Shown: positions 12,836 to 24,283 of the stretch, one piece after another
Layout of the letters: every line of letters begins with the position of its first letter
Position numbering within the stretch: the stretch's first letter is position 1
Source: Anarhynchus alexandrinus
Lineage: Eukaryota; Chordata; Aves; Charadriiformes; Charadriidae
Length of the DNA stretch: 64,000 nt
Assembly: GCA_008711295.1 (NCBI GenBank)
Contig: VUYV01000061.1
Location: 3,809,981 to 3,873,980 of the forward strand
Direction of reading: 5' to 3'
The notes under the pieces: generated by a model
Told to the model about the DNA's origin: nothing
Databases searched by the model: none
The model's input: the letters and a program-made list of their open reading frames with translations, nothing else
Translations under genes and position numbers: made by a program

Positions 12836-12854
12836 ACTCACACACATATATATT
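12836..12854. repeat. CA/TA microsatellite
   Basis: CTCACACACATATATATA-type dinucleotide run in TLL1 intron 2. Confidence 0.8.
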
Positions 12855-13501
12855 TACCCATAAATACTATCTCTTTATCTATCTGTCTGAGTATCCAACT
12901 GCCTGTGTTAATCAGATTGCAGCTTCTGGCACTACTGCACTGTATGTTAACAACAACAAGCAAACATATTAAAATTTGACAGATTAATAGTTGCTTTTTA
13001 GACAAGGCACATTCTAGCAAGGATGGCATCTTCTTGTGTTGCTTCTAGATCTGGGTACAGATCTGGATGGAACTGAAAAAAGAGCAAAAGGAGGGGCTGT
13101 AATCCAAGACGCCCGGTCTTGCCTCCAGGATTTCACTTGTATTCTCCATAGGGCACTTGGGCCTCTGCTATCGGGAACTTTTAGTGATGAAATCAAAGCT
13201 TTGTATGATTTCCTTTCCCACGTGACCACCTGCGGAGTGGACTTACGGTTCCTACTGGCTTCTGCTCTTCAGTTCAAAAAGATATTTTCAATCAGAAATC
13301 CCAGAATAAAATTAATATTTTAGCTTTTTCTCTTTCTTTCCCAAAACCAAAGTTATACTCATTGTTTAATAACCTTTTAAAACGTAAACTAATATTACTC
13401 AGAACATTAGAGTGACTTTCTACATTTAAAACAGAGATTGTCTTCTATGCAGAAGTAAATAACAGGAAAAATAAGTTAAAAGCAAGCTTGAAATATTATA
13501 C

Positions 13502-13612
13502 CTGTGTTATGGCCAAGTCTTTCGTTGGAGTGCTGCGTAAGGTCAATCGTCCTGTCAATTTGAAAGATTTTTAAGTCTTCATCATCTAAGGCAATATCTC
13601 CCCAAAAGACAG
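13502..13612 (-). CDS. TLL1: TLL1 coding exon 2 (prodomain)
   Basis: Internal exon of tolloid-like 1, a secreted astacin-family metalloprotease that processes procollagens, chordin and other matrix substrates. Read on the minus strand it encodes about 37 residues, beginning [20 protein letters not shown] and continuing RTIDLTQ, then a less conserved tail ending RLGHNT. The first part matches the N-terminal prodomain of vertebrate TLL1 almost residue for residue. BMP1 differs here (LGDIALDEEDL), so TLL1 is the better call. The acceptor is TTTAAAG|CT (AG at 13614-13613) and the donor is ACAG|GTATAA (GT at 13501-13500). The exon is 111 nt with phase-1 introns on both sides, so it is symmetrical. 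The segment between RTIDLTQ and LGH is the most divergent part relative to mammals. Family identity is recognised from known TLL1 proteins; no database search was run. Confidence 0.96.
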
Positions 13613-14684
13613 CTTTAAATAAAAAAGAGCTCAATTTAATTAAAGAATTTATTTAGACATTAAAACCAATCTGAAGACTATAATGCCATGTTACAACCCT
13701 TGGGAAAATACAAGACAAATACATATTTATATCACATACATTTGCTTCCTGATCTATATTTTTTTACACAAAGAAAGAAAACTACCTAGAAAAAGATAAA
13801 TAATTACTTTCGGTATTCTCCTAAACTCTAAGTCTTTCTAATTTCTTTACACATTGCCAAAATGCGATTATTTAAAGGTAATGTCAATCTATTAAGAAAT
13901 TTACAGCATGTGTTGTTTTCTGTAAGTAAATACAACAAAGAATAGAAGACACTGAAACATGTTAACATGTGAAATACGAAGTCAAAAAGATACAAGTACT
14001 GAAAAAATACAATCTTTACACGTCCTAACATTTTCCTGACAATGAGAATTATTTGAAGTATTTTTTATGTTCCAATCAATTTCTATATTACATTATGTTT
14101 CTCTCAGAGAATTAACATGTTTATCTGTTTTCTGCTAAACTGAGTGAAAAAAAAAACCAAACACCACTTTATTTTTCATTTTCCTCTTGGTTTATTTGTA
14201 TACTTTCCTTTTATAGTTAATCTCACTATTCGGATTCTTTCAAATACTTTGCTTTTCAAAGCTCCGGTCTCCTCCTTCTTTTTAACCTTTCTTTTGCCTT
14301 TTTGGCGGGTTTCTTCTTCTCTCTTTTCCTGTTCTCTTCAGGCTCTCATTTTTTTTCTGTTCTACTTTTGCATAGCTAACTTATCTTCCCTAAGCTGCCA
14401 TCACAACTCAACGAACCAAGACATGGGCCCACTTGCAAGAATTTGGGATCTATAACCTCAGTCTTTCATCTCTGCCTATTTTTGCTGAGATTTTAACCTG
14501 AAATTTCCCTGCCAACTGAAACTTATCATTAAAGCTGAACTCAACGGGCCATATCCTCAACTGCTGTGAATGAAGCCAACAGTGCATATACCAATTAACA
14601 TGAGCTGAAGTGGTTGTTTATTATCTTTATCCAAATTCTTTCCTTTTCCCTTTCTTCACTGCCTCTGTCAATAGCTCTATTATT

Positions 14685-14900
14685 TGTCCCCTCAGAGTCA
14701 CAAAACCCCTGGGTTCAATCTTGGTGCCATCTTCAACTCCTTCCCTTCTTTCCCCCATCCAGGAAGATATCACTAACTCTGCTTGGTTGTTTGTTATATG
14801 GTTCCACAGCAAATTGCTTTCTTCGCTTCCATACAACCAAAACCTAGTCCAAAATCCAGCTGGTACCATATCATTCTCTCTGGTCTACTTCCATTCAAAC
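14685..14900 (+). repeat. Possible fossil LINE reverse-transcriptase fragment
   Basis: One plus-strand frame reads LGAIFNSFPSFPHPG, resembling the conserved LGVILDSSLSFSPHI segment near the end of the RT domain of CR1/L2-type LINEs. The nearby CTCTGGTCTACTTCC resembles the LAGLP-coding segment downstream of it. Frames are interrupted. Overlapping open frames of 77-97 codons here on both strands are better explained by this than by a gene. This is a motif match only. Confidence 0.35.
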
Positions 14901-15675
14901 TGATCCTAAACATTATTGTTAACTAGTATTCTTTTTCTCTGTCTGTTCCTTATATCATGCTGTAGAGATCATTCATCAGATAATATTCTCAATAGTTTCA
15001 TGTTGTTGCAAACGTTACTTTTTTCTTATTTATTGATGCTCACATTCATTAGTATTTAATCAAATCCATATAAAAAAATATCTTTACTTAAGCAAAAAGA
15101 TATGTATTTCTAAAGAACTCCAGATATAACATTATTTCCTCCTATCTCCACTATTTTTCTTGAACACATGCAATTAGGATAAATCACATTAAAAATGCCT
15201 TTGGTATGCCTTGTAAAATACCATTAAAAAAAAAACCAAACAGATCAACTATGCAGATTTCCAAAATGAAAATAAAACTTTTTCAGTTAAAAACATAACC
15301 AACACCTTATGTCTTGCCTAAATATGGGTATGTCCATGTGTATAATTTTTACACAAAAAGATAATGTTTGTTAGAAACAACAAGAATTTGAGACCATTCC
15401 TGAAACTGTTTGGTCACTTCTAACATGTTTCTGAACATTCTCCTTCCAATAGTCACTATTTCCTTATGTTCACATTGGACACACTGGGAACACCTTTACT
15501 CTGGCTAGCCTGATCTCACCAGTGATGGTTTATACCACCAGGTCAAAAGACAGAGCTAGCTGCACCTCTATATGGGTTTTTTTCCCTTAAACTTCTAGAA
15601 AAAAGATCTCAAATTGTCAGGGTTTTGAACAGTGAGGGGAGAAAGTCAGTAGTCTCCATCTGACTCGAGTTAAAT

Positions 15676-15696
15676 ATTATTTATTATTATTATTAT
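15676..15696. repeat. (TTA)n microsatellite
   Basis: TATTATTTATTATTATTATT-type trinucleotide run with one interruption. Confidence 0.85.
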
Positions 15697-16885
15697 AAAC
15701 ACCTTCTAGAGATTCCTCTTTGACATCATTCATAACAGGGGCCACTGTATAAGCACAATGAAAGACTGGAAACTTTAATAAAGAGAACAGAAAACTGTAA
15801 GAGGAAGAAACTATTAACAGTTCTGTCCACAAAGACACGATGTGCCCCAGCAGAGGTCACAGAGGTTGTCCATGCCAGACTCAAGGAAGTGCTAAAGCTT
15901 AACAGCAAGCCCATTTTTCTTTCCTGGTAATATTGAGAGTTAACAAAAGGAAGGTACTGAATTAACAATACATGATGCAAAAAATAACTCACTGACAGAA
16001 AGGCATTAGCAGAAATCACTTTGGTTTCAGTGTGTAATACCGCTGTATAAATATGAAAACCCAAGGCAAATCGAACTTCAGAAAAATAGTAAAGTAGAAA
16101 AAAAATTGGTGGAAAAACATCCTCCCTCGTCTTGATGATGCATATTTGTCACTTCACTGTGCTAACATTCACTTTTCCATGAAAATACAAACAGCAAAGA
16201 CTAAACCCTGTGAATGTGCCTGATGTAGATGCATTGAATTTGTGTGCACATATCTAAAATATACCTCACTGTTCAGGCAAGGTATAGCAATTTTGCCTGT
16301 TGGGTTAGAAAGGAAAACAAAGCTATGCTATTTTTGTTAAACATCTGGACTGCTAGCTAGCTTTTGATTAGCAACCAAGCACAAGGTTAAGTTTAACGAT
16401 AATATAACCATGGTAATGTAACAATAAGTGCTGATACAAGTTTGACGTAATTGTAAACAAGTAATCTGTGTGACCAATAGGAGGTAGGTTCTCTAATGTA
16501 TGAACTAAATATGAGTTAACACTGAAGAAAGAAATATATACGATTGTCTAAAAGGATAATGGAAAGTTTGGAGCTTTCTTCAGGCCACTGTTTTTGTGAC
16601 GCAAGGAAATTCTGTTTTGCAGAAAAAGTCAAACATGTAAAAGACAAACATGATGAAAGGCAGAATGATAGAACATGACAGAATTAACTCATTTGACTTT
16701 AGTAACAATTTAATAATTGTCACTTTACTTTTTCTGAAATAAGCCCGTGATTTTCTGAATTAATTTTAGTGCAACTGGGAAGATATATACCTAGCAGAAG
16801 AAACAACAGTTCACTGCACGCTATTGAATCTCAGTATAGTCCAAACAATCAGCAACTGAGACAAAAAAAAGGAGCTGAGAACTGC

Positions 16886-16931
16886 TTTTTTTTTAAAAAA
16901 AAAAAACCACAAAAAAACCACAACACATTTT
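16886..16931. repeat. T9-A12 junction followed by an A/C-rich tract
   Basis: Nine T bases are directly followed by twelve A bases (16886-16906), then CCACAAAAAAACCACAAC. The T/A junction is self-complementary and could fold. Confidence 0.85.
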
Positions 16932-18825
16932 TTTCCAATAAAAGGTCTGCACTGAATATAGATTCTGCCCTTCAAAGCCTGAAGCACAACTCCACCTGAA
17001 TTATCCCCCCAAAAAAAATAAAAACAGGTATCTCCCACAACTGTTAAAAGTATCCTTTAATTTTTTGGAATGCCTGTGTAAGTGTCAAACTACTTTGTAA
17101 CTAGAGAACACCGTATTTTTATCTCCTGCCTTAAAATTTTTATGGCCTGAAACTATCTGAAGAAGTCACTCTGTATACTTCATCATGTCACACACCAATC
17201 TCAACCTTAGAGAAAGCAAGCAGAGGATTGTTTGGGTATGCAAGGCATGATGTTAAAGACTTTGCTAAGAGCACGTTAGGATTAAGAGCTTTATTAGCTC
17301 CCTCTAAGGAACTTCTGACAGAATTGACCTGTTCAGCTCTGCATCTCCCTCATTTTTCACAGCTATTTGATTCATAAGTTTAATTCAGAAAATTAACAAG
17401 AAACAAATAAGCAATTAGGATGNAAAAGGATGGAAGAACTTTCAAAACGATCCAGACAGAACTTTAACATAACTCTACTTATTTCAGATTGCTTCTTATG
17501 ATCTTTTATCCTATCTATCTACTCAGTAATCATGAAAACTTGATGTTTACAGGCACCTTTTTCATTTAATTTGAAAATGCAAGACTGACAATAAGATCAG
17601 GAAAATTTTGTTGAAAATCCGAGACCTCATTTATTATAGGAGGAAAGTATTTCAGCTATCTTTTATTATACATAGGTTCTTAATAAAAAAGAAAATGGAT
17701 GGTTTTGCCCAACACTTGATAAATAGATAAACACGCTGTTATACCCAATTTCATGCAGCTTTGTTTTTATTGTGGGGGTTTTTATGTTTTATATGGCCAC
17801 TATATTATGCATTTACACAAATTCAACAGAGACAACACATGCATCAATTTCAGAAAGATGGACACAAACGTTACACAGTAAAAGTATATTTTCCTATAAC
17901 AGTGGAGGAGGATTTATATGGAGCTGTTAAAACAGAAAATACTCTTCACCAGCAGATGCAGTTCTGCTTTCAGACACTCAAAGCCCTCAGCCAAACATCA
18001 CCTTCAAAAAGGTTCTTTTTTTGATAAAAGACAAAACATTGCCATGTAAAGCAGCTAAGTTTGCTACATGTAAACAGTCTGCTCACAAGCATGAAAACAA
18101 ACAGGAAAATAAGTAGGTTGTAAGAGACACCTGCCACCCGAAAAAACACACCTTATATTACCACACAAGTAATGTGATTGGAAAGGAAAAATAAGATGAT
18201 CTATAAAATACAGACCAAGCACAGGAACAACAGCTACATTCCACTACTCGTAACAGGAACTATTATTTTATCATAAATAATTAAGATTCATTTGTAAAGC
18301 TCTCTTTGCTAATCTACTCTCTTCCAACAAGACCATCACCGCATCAAATATCCAGTATTCTAAAGGAATAAAATATGCTACTAAGGATAGAAAATATCAA
18401 TCAATCAATAAACACTTTTTTAAAAAAAAGAGATGAAAACTATTTTAAGTATATGGATGTACACACATGGTATGAATCAATTAGCATTAGGACAAAAAAG
18501 GCTTTCATGACTTTACAGACGATGGTCGGAAGCCCGTGGAACAAGAAAGAAATGATGGTTAAATCCATGGCGCTGCGATATGCGGTAGGATGGCTCATTC
18601 TGGGATTTGAAATATCAATTAGCGTGTAAGTCTTCAAAATATATACAGGAGTAGAATCCTTATAACTGCAACAACAAAATTATCTGCCTCAAACCTCCTT
18701 CACAATTTGTCCTCCGATGATTAATTTTTGAAACTCAAATCAAATCCAGCCCTTTTCTAATAAAATATACTCCTGAGAGTATTCCTGGTGATATTAGTAA
18801 CAAAGTACCAAATGGAGTTAAGTAA

Positions 18826-19000
18826 ATGTTGCTCGCGTTTGGCCCGACAGCAGCGGCGGCACAGCAGAGGACACCCAGCTGTGCCCGGGGATGAGGCAGG
18901 AGCCCCCGGGCTACCAAGGACACCTCTGGGAACCCCGCACCGCCGGGACCCGCTCCCAGCCCGGAACCACGCTCCTGACGGGATTTCTTCCCATGACCAC
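18826..19000. promoter_or_regulatory. Short CpG-rich patch
   Basis: Around 14 CpG dinucleotides in about 175 bases (GCTCGCG, AGCGGCGGC, CACCGCCGGGACCCG, CCCGGAACCACGC) within AT-rich flanks. Overlapping frames in several registers (62-105 codons) are what a stop-poor GC-rich patch produces by chance, and none resembles a known family. No clear donor was recognised. It may be a small regulatory element or a GC-rich repeat remnant. Confidence 0.25.
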
Positions 19001-22000
19001 ACAGGCTAGAAAGATGTCCGCCTCAGGTGCAACTTTCCCACGTTTGGAAAGCTTGTGGAAATAAGACCAACGAAATTCTTTCTTTGACTTTCTCAAACTG
19101 AGATGTAAATCGCCATCAGCCACACAGGCATTCTCTTGTTCTACGAGCAGACGCCGAACTGTGACAAGGAGATTACTCCTGTACTGAGAAGGTACCGATG
19201 AAAGGATTAAGGCAATATTAGAAGACATTTTAAAAGCAAAGCCTCAGGGTTTGGTATGCTACCGGGAGTGGAAAGCACAGTAAGTTTGTGCTTTGTGCCC
19301 TCCATAGAAGTTGCCAAGAATGGACAGCAAAAATATTAGAGTTAACTGCAAGGCAATATTGAAACCTGAAGAGCTCCTTTAACGTCCTTCAGTGGGAGGT
19401 GGGACACCTAGCACTCTTCCAAATCTGACCACTAATTCATGAAGCAAGAAGTGCCAAAAAGTGTGTTGGCCCATGTCCAGGGTAGATATTCATCTAAACC
19501 CACGTGTGCAGCGGTTCCACTTAGCAGCCTCTTCTATAGCTGAGTCATTGAGTACTTCCCTGTAACAACACAGCTACGTGCATTATAGTCTATCTTAGTG
19601 ACTCATTTTGTTCCATACAATCCATTCATAGCTTACATAACTGCCTCCAACTCTAAATAGAAAAAGGAAAAGTTTGAGCTAAATAAGTAAAAACAATTTC
19701 ACCTCATTACAGGGAAGACAACATACGCTACTGTAATTAACCTGATTTTGTATTCCCACTGTCTTCAAATCAGTTCAGTCTTTCAAAGATTTTCAGGTGC
19801 AACACACTTTTCTTAGAAATCATTAAAATGAGAACCAGACAGGACAAATAAGTAGCAAAAGTTCTCACATGCAACCACAAGCATAAGATTGCACGTCATA
19901 CCCTGAACTCTTTCTGTCATTGTTTGTCATGAGTGCTACCTTCAGCCGTAAAGGTGAGATAAATTTCCATGTTACCATACAGAGCTCACAGAACTTTCAA
20001 AAGAAATTTATGAATTTAAATCGAAGTTAATTTAATCAAGTGTTTGATAATTATCCAAATCAGTTTGATTTTTTTATTGAACAAAAATACGACAGACAAA
20101 AGTTAAATAAAACTTTAAAAACATTAAATAGAAGACCAAGGTAGCTGATTTTCACAGACACACCAAAACAATAAATTAGCTACTTCGTTAATTTCAGCAT
20201 GCGGCATTTTCAAATTTGCACATGACTGTGCAAGCGTTAGTAAAACCTCTTGATTTACTTGAAAAAGCTGACATAGACACACCTGAAAAGGAACAGAAAA
20301 CCTCTGACTGGCTCCTTCCATGTTCCTACTTATTGTAAAAGCAAATGATGTAAAATAGCAAGTTCATACCAATTCTATTTTTCAAGACTCTTGCTTCAAA
20401 CTCCTAACCAGAAAGCCACCGTTTTCCCTAAAGAATGTACCATTGTCACTTCTTTCAGAAAAGAAAATAATAATGGTTGAATACTTTAAACATCTCCAGA
20501 CTGTATACCAGTTAGAAATACATTCCTCCATTCTTTTGAACGTGGCATCTCTTGACAAGTCAAACAGCTCGCATAGGCATACCTAAAGCTATCCTGAATT
20601 CAGCTAGCTTGCGTATGGCAATAACGTAGCCTTAGAAGCACAGATTTTAATGCCATTTACTCAAATCTTCAGTGACACAGTTTCCCTGTTGACATGATTA
20701 CTACCTGCAAATCACACCTGTCTCATATCACCCACTCTTAGAAACTTCCCCCATGTTCTCCACACAGTGTTTTTAGCTTTCTTCCTTCCTTCCACCATGT
20801 GTTCACTTTTATAGGTAGGGTGCTGGCAAGGCAACATCCCTGTTGGGGCCAAGTTACACTTGTGGAGCCGCATCTGTGGTATGCAGCATTTCAATGCAGC
20901 TCCTTCACACTGCCCTCCAAACTCTGCAGGAAGTTATTACCAAACTGACCCAACTAGGGCAGAAAAGCAACCAGGTATGACCTGGCCGTGGACACAAAGA
21001 ACCAGCCGTAGAGCCAAAGGCAGGAGAAGAGAAATAATTTCTGGAGAGGCATCCCCATCCTATAAAGCCAGCTGGTTCCAGAGAGCCCTCCCAGGCGCGC
21101 AGCAATCGGATCATAGCACAGATGGGCTACGGGTTAAGTGGCGTGCAGCACTGGGGCATGTTCCAAGTTTTTCAAGGCGGAAAACATCTCCAATGCAAAG
21201 CAAGGCTCTCAAGGAAAATCGAGTATTTGTGAAAGCCTTTGCCAGGGTAAAATCTTCACTTACCAAAAGAGGCATTTGTAGAGCTTGATCCTTGTCAAAG
21301 GGGATACTAATGTGCTAGAGATGTTTCTCCATGACACAGTATAAATCTTGATTTACAGATGTCCTTTTCATCTGAGCTAACTACACCTTTTACTTTGTTC
21401 TTAATTCGAAAGTAGCGACTTTTTCAATTCCACTTTTTTCTGTTTTCTTTTTTGAGGGACAGTTTTCATATTCCTTTTAAATAAGTACAAAACAAAACAA
21501 AAAAAAAATCTTCGAGAAAGCAAAGACTACTTTGACAGAAGTATCAATCTTAGGTAAAAGGACGAGCTTTACTCCTAAACTTCCTGAGTGGTATTTTGAG
21601 GACAGGCTTTTAAACAATGCAACAACTCCTCTCTGAAAGGTTTGGTTCTTGGTTAAACTCTGCAACCTGGCAAGTTTCCTGACTTTCAGTAACTATTTTC
21701 TTTTTTTTATGCAGGATCATCATCAACACCACGCACGCTTTGTTACTGGTAAAATCTATTCCTCATGTAATGGGTTAACCGCTGAACTGAATGCAGAGGA
21801 CATTGCTGAGCAAAGAGCAAAGGTGTCTGCACACTATGTTGGCAAAAGAATTAGCTACTGTAAGAACTTTCTTCATCACTGATCACTGCATCGGGCCAGA
21901 TATCGGCAAAACAATCCTACAGATAAATACTCTGAAAGAGATCCATTTACCCATCCTGCTATTAACTTTTATTATTATTATTTTCTACTATTTCTAGACT

Positions 22001-24264
22001 GCAGAAAGAGTCAAAAAATTAAAAAATAAATTGAAACACAAGCCTTTCTTAAGAGCAGCTATAAACAACTTTGAAAGGAAAGCCACACCAAGAAACCAAG
22101 TGGCTCTCAGAAAGACCAATGATTGCCAAAAATATAGGGCAATCACAGCTAATTTTTCTTCCCACAACAAATGCTGACCTGCTTTATATGAAACTACATG
22201 CTGTTGTTTCTTGGGTCTGTCACTCCTCCTGCCATCAGGGTAACAAAGGCAGTGAGGGAAAGATTTCTCCCTCTTCCTGGGAAGGGGGCATACCACCACT
22301 AGCAGAAGCTACTGCCCTGGTATTGCCGACCTTTCATTTAGTGATAATACGCTGTGGTTTCTGGCATAAGAAAAGAGGGGTTTTTTGCTGTCCCCAGTCA
22401 CTTGCAAATGCCGATTACTTCTGCTGTAGCTACCTTTATTAAGGAAGCTAGAAAAATACACCAGGGGGAAATTCGGGTCTGTAATATCACAACAGTCATA
22501 ATTGCCCCAGTTAGGCCTGTATGACCACTATGATGCTATAATATTCATCTTCATTTTACTTTGAAACTCCATTATCCTGTGAATAGCCTTAGGGTCAAGG
22601 TCTACAAAGTTAATTACGTGACTAAGCTTTCTTACAGTGGAAAGAACAGGCTCCACGAGGCAAAATTATCACTCTTAAAATGAAATCTTTTTAAAAATAT
22701 ATAAAATACATACATGTATAAAATTAGAAAGAACAAATCTCATTGTTTTAAAATTAAGGGTAGAAATTAAGAAGAGAATTAAATCAATTCTATTCCTTAA
22801 AGAATTGAAAAATTGATAACTTTAAAAATAAGTTGCAAATAGAAGAATGGAGAAAACCCCTTGTCGGAAAGAAAGTTGTCAGTCTGAGCATGCCACCTAC
22901 ATGAAACAGCTGTTAGGGCTGAGACAGGCACAGCAGCTGCTACAAGGCCTCCCCAAAGATGCAAACCTTAGACATTTTCATTTGAATACCAAGAAAACAG
23001 AATAGCACCACCAAATCCAGTGAGTTACCACGCTGACTGATAATGCATGGCACAAGCCAAAGGATTAAATAAACTATTTTATTCTTTGCCATTACACCCG
23101 TGTGAATAAATTCCACCTACCTGGTACAGAAGTTTGTATAACACAGCTGGTGTTTTACAGCTTTTTTTCCCCCGTCATACAGCCTAAACTTGAGGTCAAG
23201 ATAGCTTCTCTAGGTTCACAAAATAAATTGCATTTTATAAGTGAAGTACCATACCTTTCATAACTTTTTCCACATGATTAACAACATCTTTTTGCTCAGA
23301 CTTATGTATTTTTTTAAATTAAAATAATACTTTCAGCATCAACTGTGTACCACTTAGGCACAGTACTAGCTCTTTGTCCCAGAAACTTAATTCAGCCAGT
23401 TCAGCATGGTTATTAAAGGAGGAATCGTATTCCAGCTTTACTTGGCAGTTTTGAAATATTATCTTCTTTCTAACCAGAAGGTTAAAAAGGAGCTAGAAAC
23501 TTACATGTATAGATTTTCCCACATGCATGCATTTGGGGTCAGGGGAAGTGTTATTGTGTAGTACTCCCCATTCAAAACACAAATCAGTTCCTAGTTTGAT
23601 GACTATGATGCTTCAATCTTGAAGCCTCCGAAGAGAAGGAAGGTAACAACACTGTCTGAAGACCAGAAACTGCACCAGAGTTATCAAACAAACCATCAGA
23701 CACTGGAAATGAAGTTCATTTTGTTTCCTGGAGTTTTTCAGCTCTTCTGCTATTCAGCCCAACGCATATAAGCGTAACTTGGGAAGCGCAAATGGGCCTT
23801 CAATGTTACTAGTAAAGCTCACTTAAGCAAAAATTCCAGTGACCCAGTGAAGACAGAGGCACTTTACAGGCTAGGAAGCTAGAAACAGAAAACTTTCAAG
23901 GAGCTTGGAGTTGAGCATCCACACCCTGATCAGTCAACAAGCACAGAAAATTTCACCACATGACTGTTATACAGAAAAGGGTACCAGGGGAACAAACCCT
24001 CATCACGTGGAAGTTGTGAAATGCCCATTTTTGAGCAAAGACTGTCAGGACTACAAATCCAGCCCATGTTTCCTCGCCCATCTTTAAGAAAAGGGATGCA
24101 GGTTCAAGCAACAGAGGTTGAATGAAGCAAGGAAATTAAATTAAATGAAGTACAATGGAAGAGAGCTACAAAGTGCAGAAAAGGAGGTGAAAGAATGTGG
24201 CTATCAGGAAGACTGTTAGCATGCAAAAAGCAAACAGAGTATTTAATTTAATTTTTAATTAATT

Positions 24265-24283
24265 TTGGTTGGTTGGTTGGTTG
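24265..24283. repeat. (TTGG)n microsatellite
   Basis: Between four and five TTGG units, preceded by a TTTAATTTAATTTTTAATTA stretch that is also low complexity. Confidence 0.9.

Larger units (their letters stand above)
9421..13501 (-). other. TLL1: TLL1 intron 2
   Basis: A 4,081-nt phase-1 intron between exons 2 and 3. It includes an A run with one ambiguous base (N at 9903), an A run at 11084-11097 and a CA/TA microsatellite at 12836-12854. Around 13020-13260 the base composition is richer in G+C and two overlapping frames (about 71 and 95 codons, opposite strands) occur. Neither resembles TLL1 or any family I recognise. Confidence 0.9.

Noticed and set aside
13036..13323. 95-codon plus-strand frame near exon 2
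   Set aside because: No domain, no recognised homology, and overlapped by an equally open frame on the other strand; treated as chance in a locally GC-richer spot.
20860..21288. 142-codon plus-strand frame
   Set aside because: Low-complexity basic composition, no domain, no flanking exon signals that fit a gene model.
24265..24283. TTGG-type run considered as interstitial telomere repeat
   Set aside because: The unit is TTGG, not TTAGGG.
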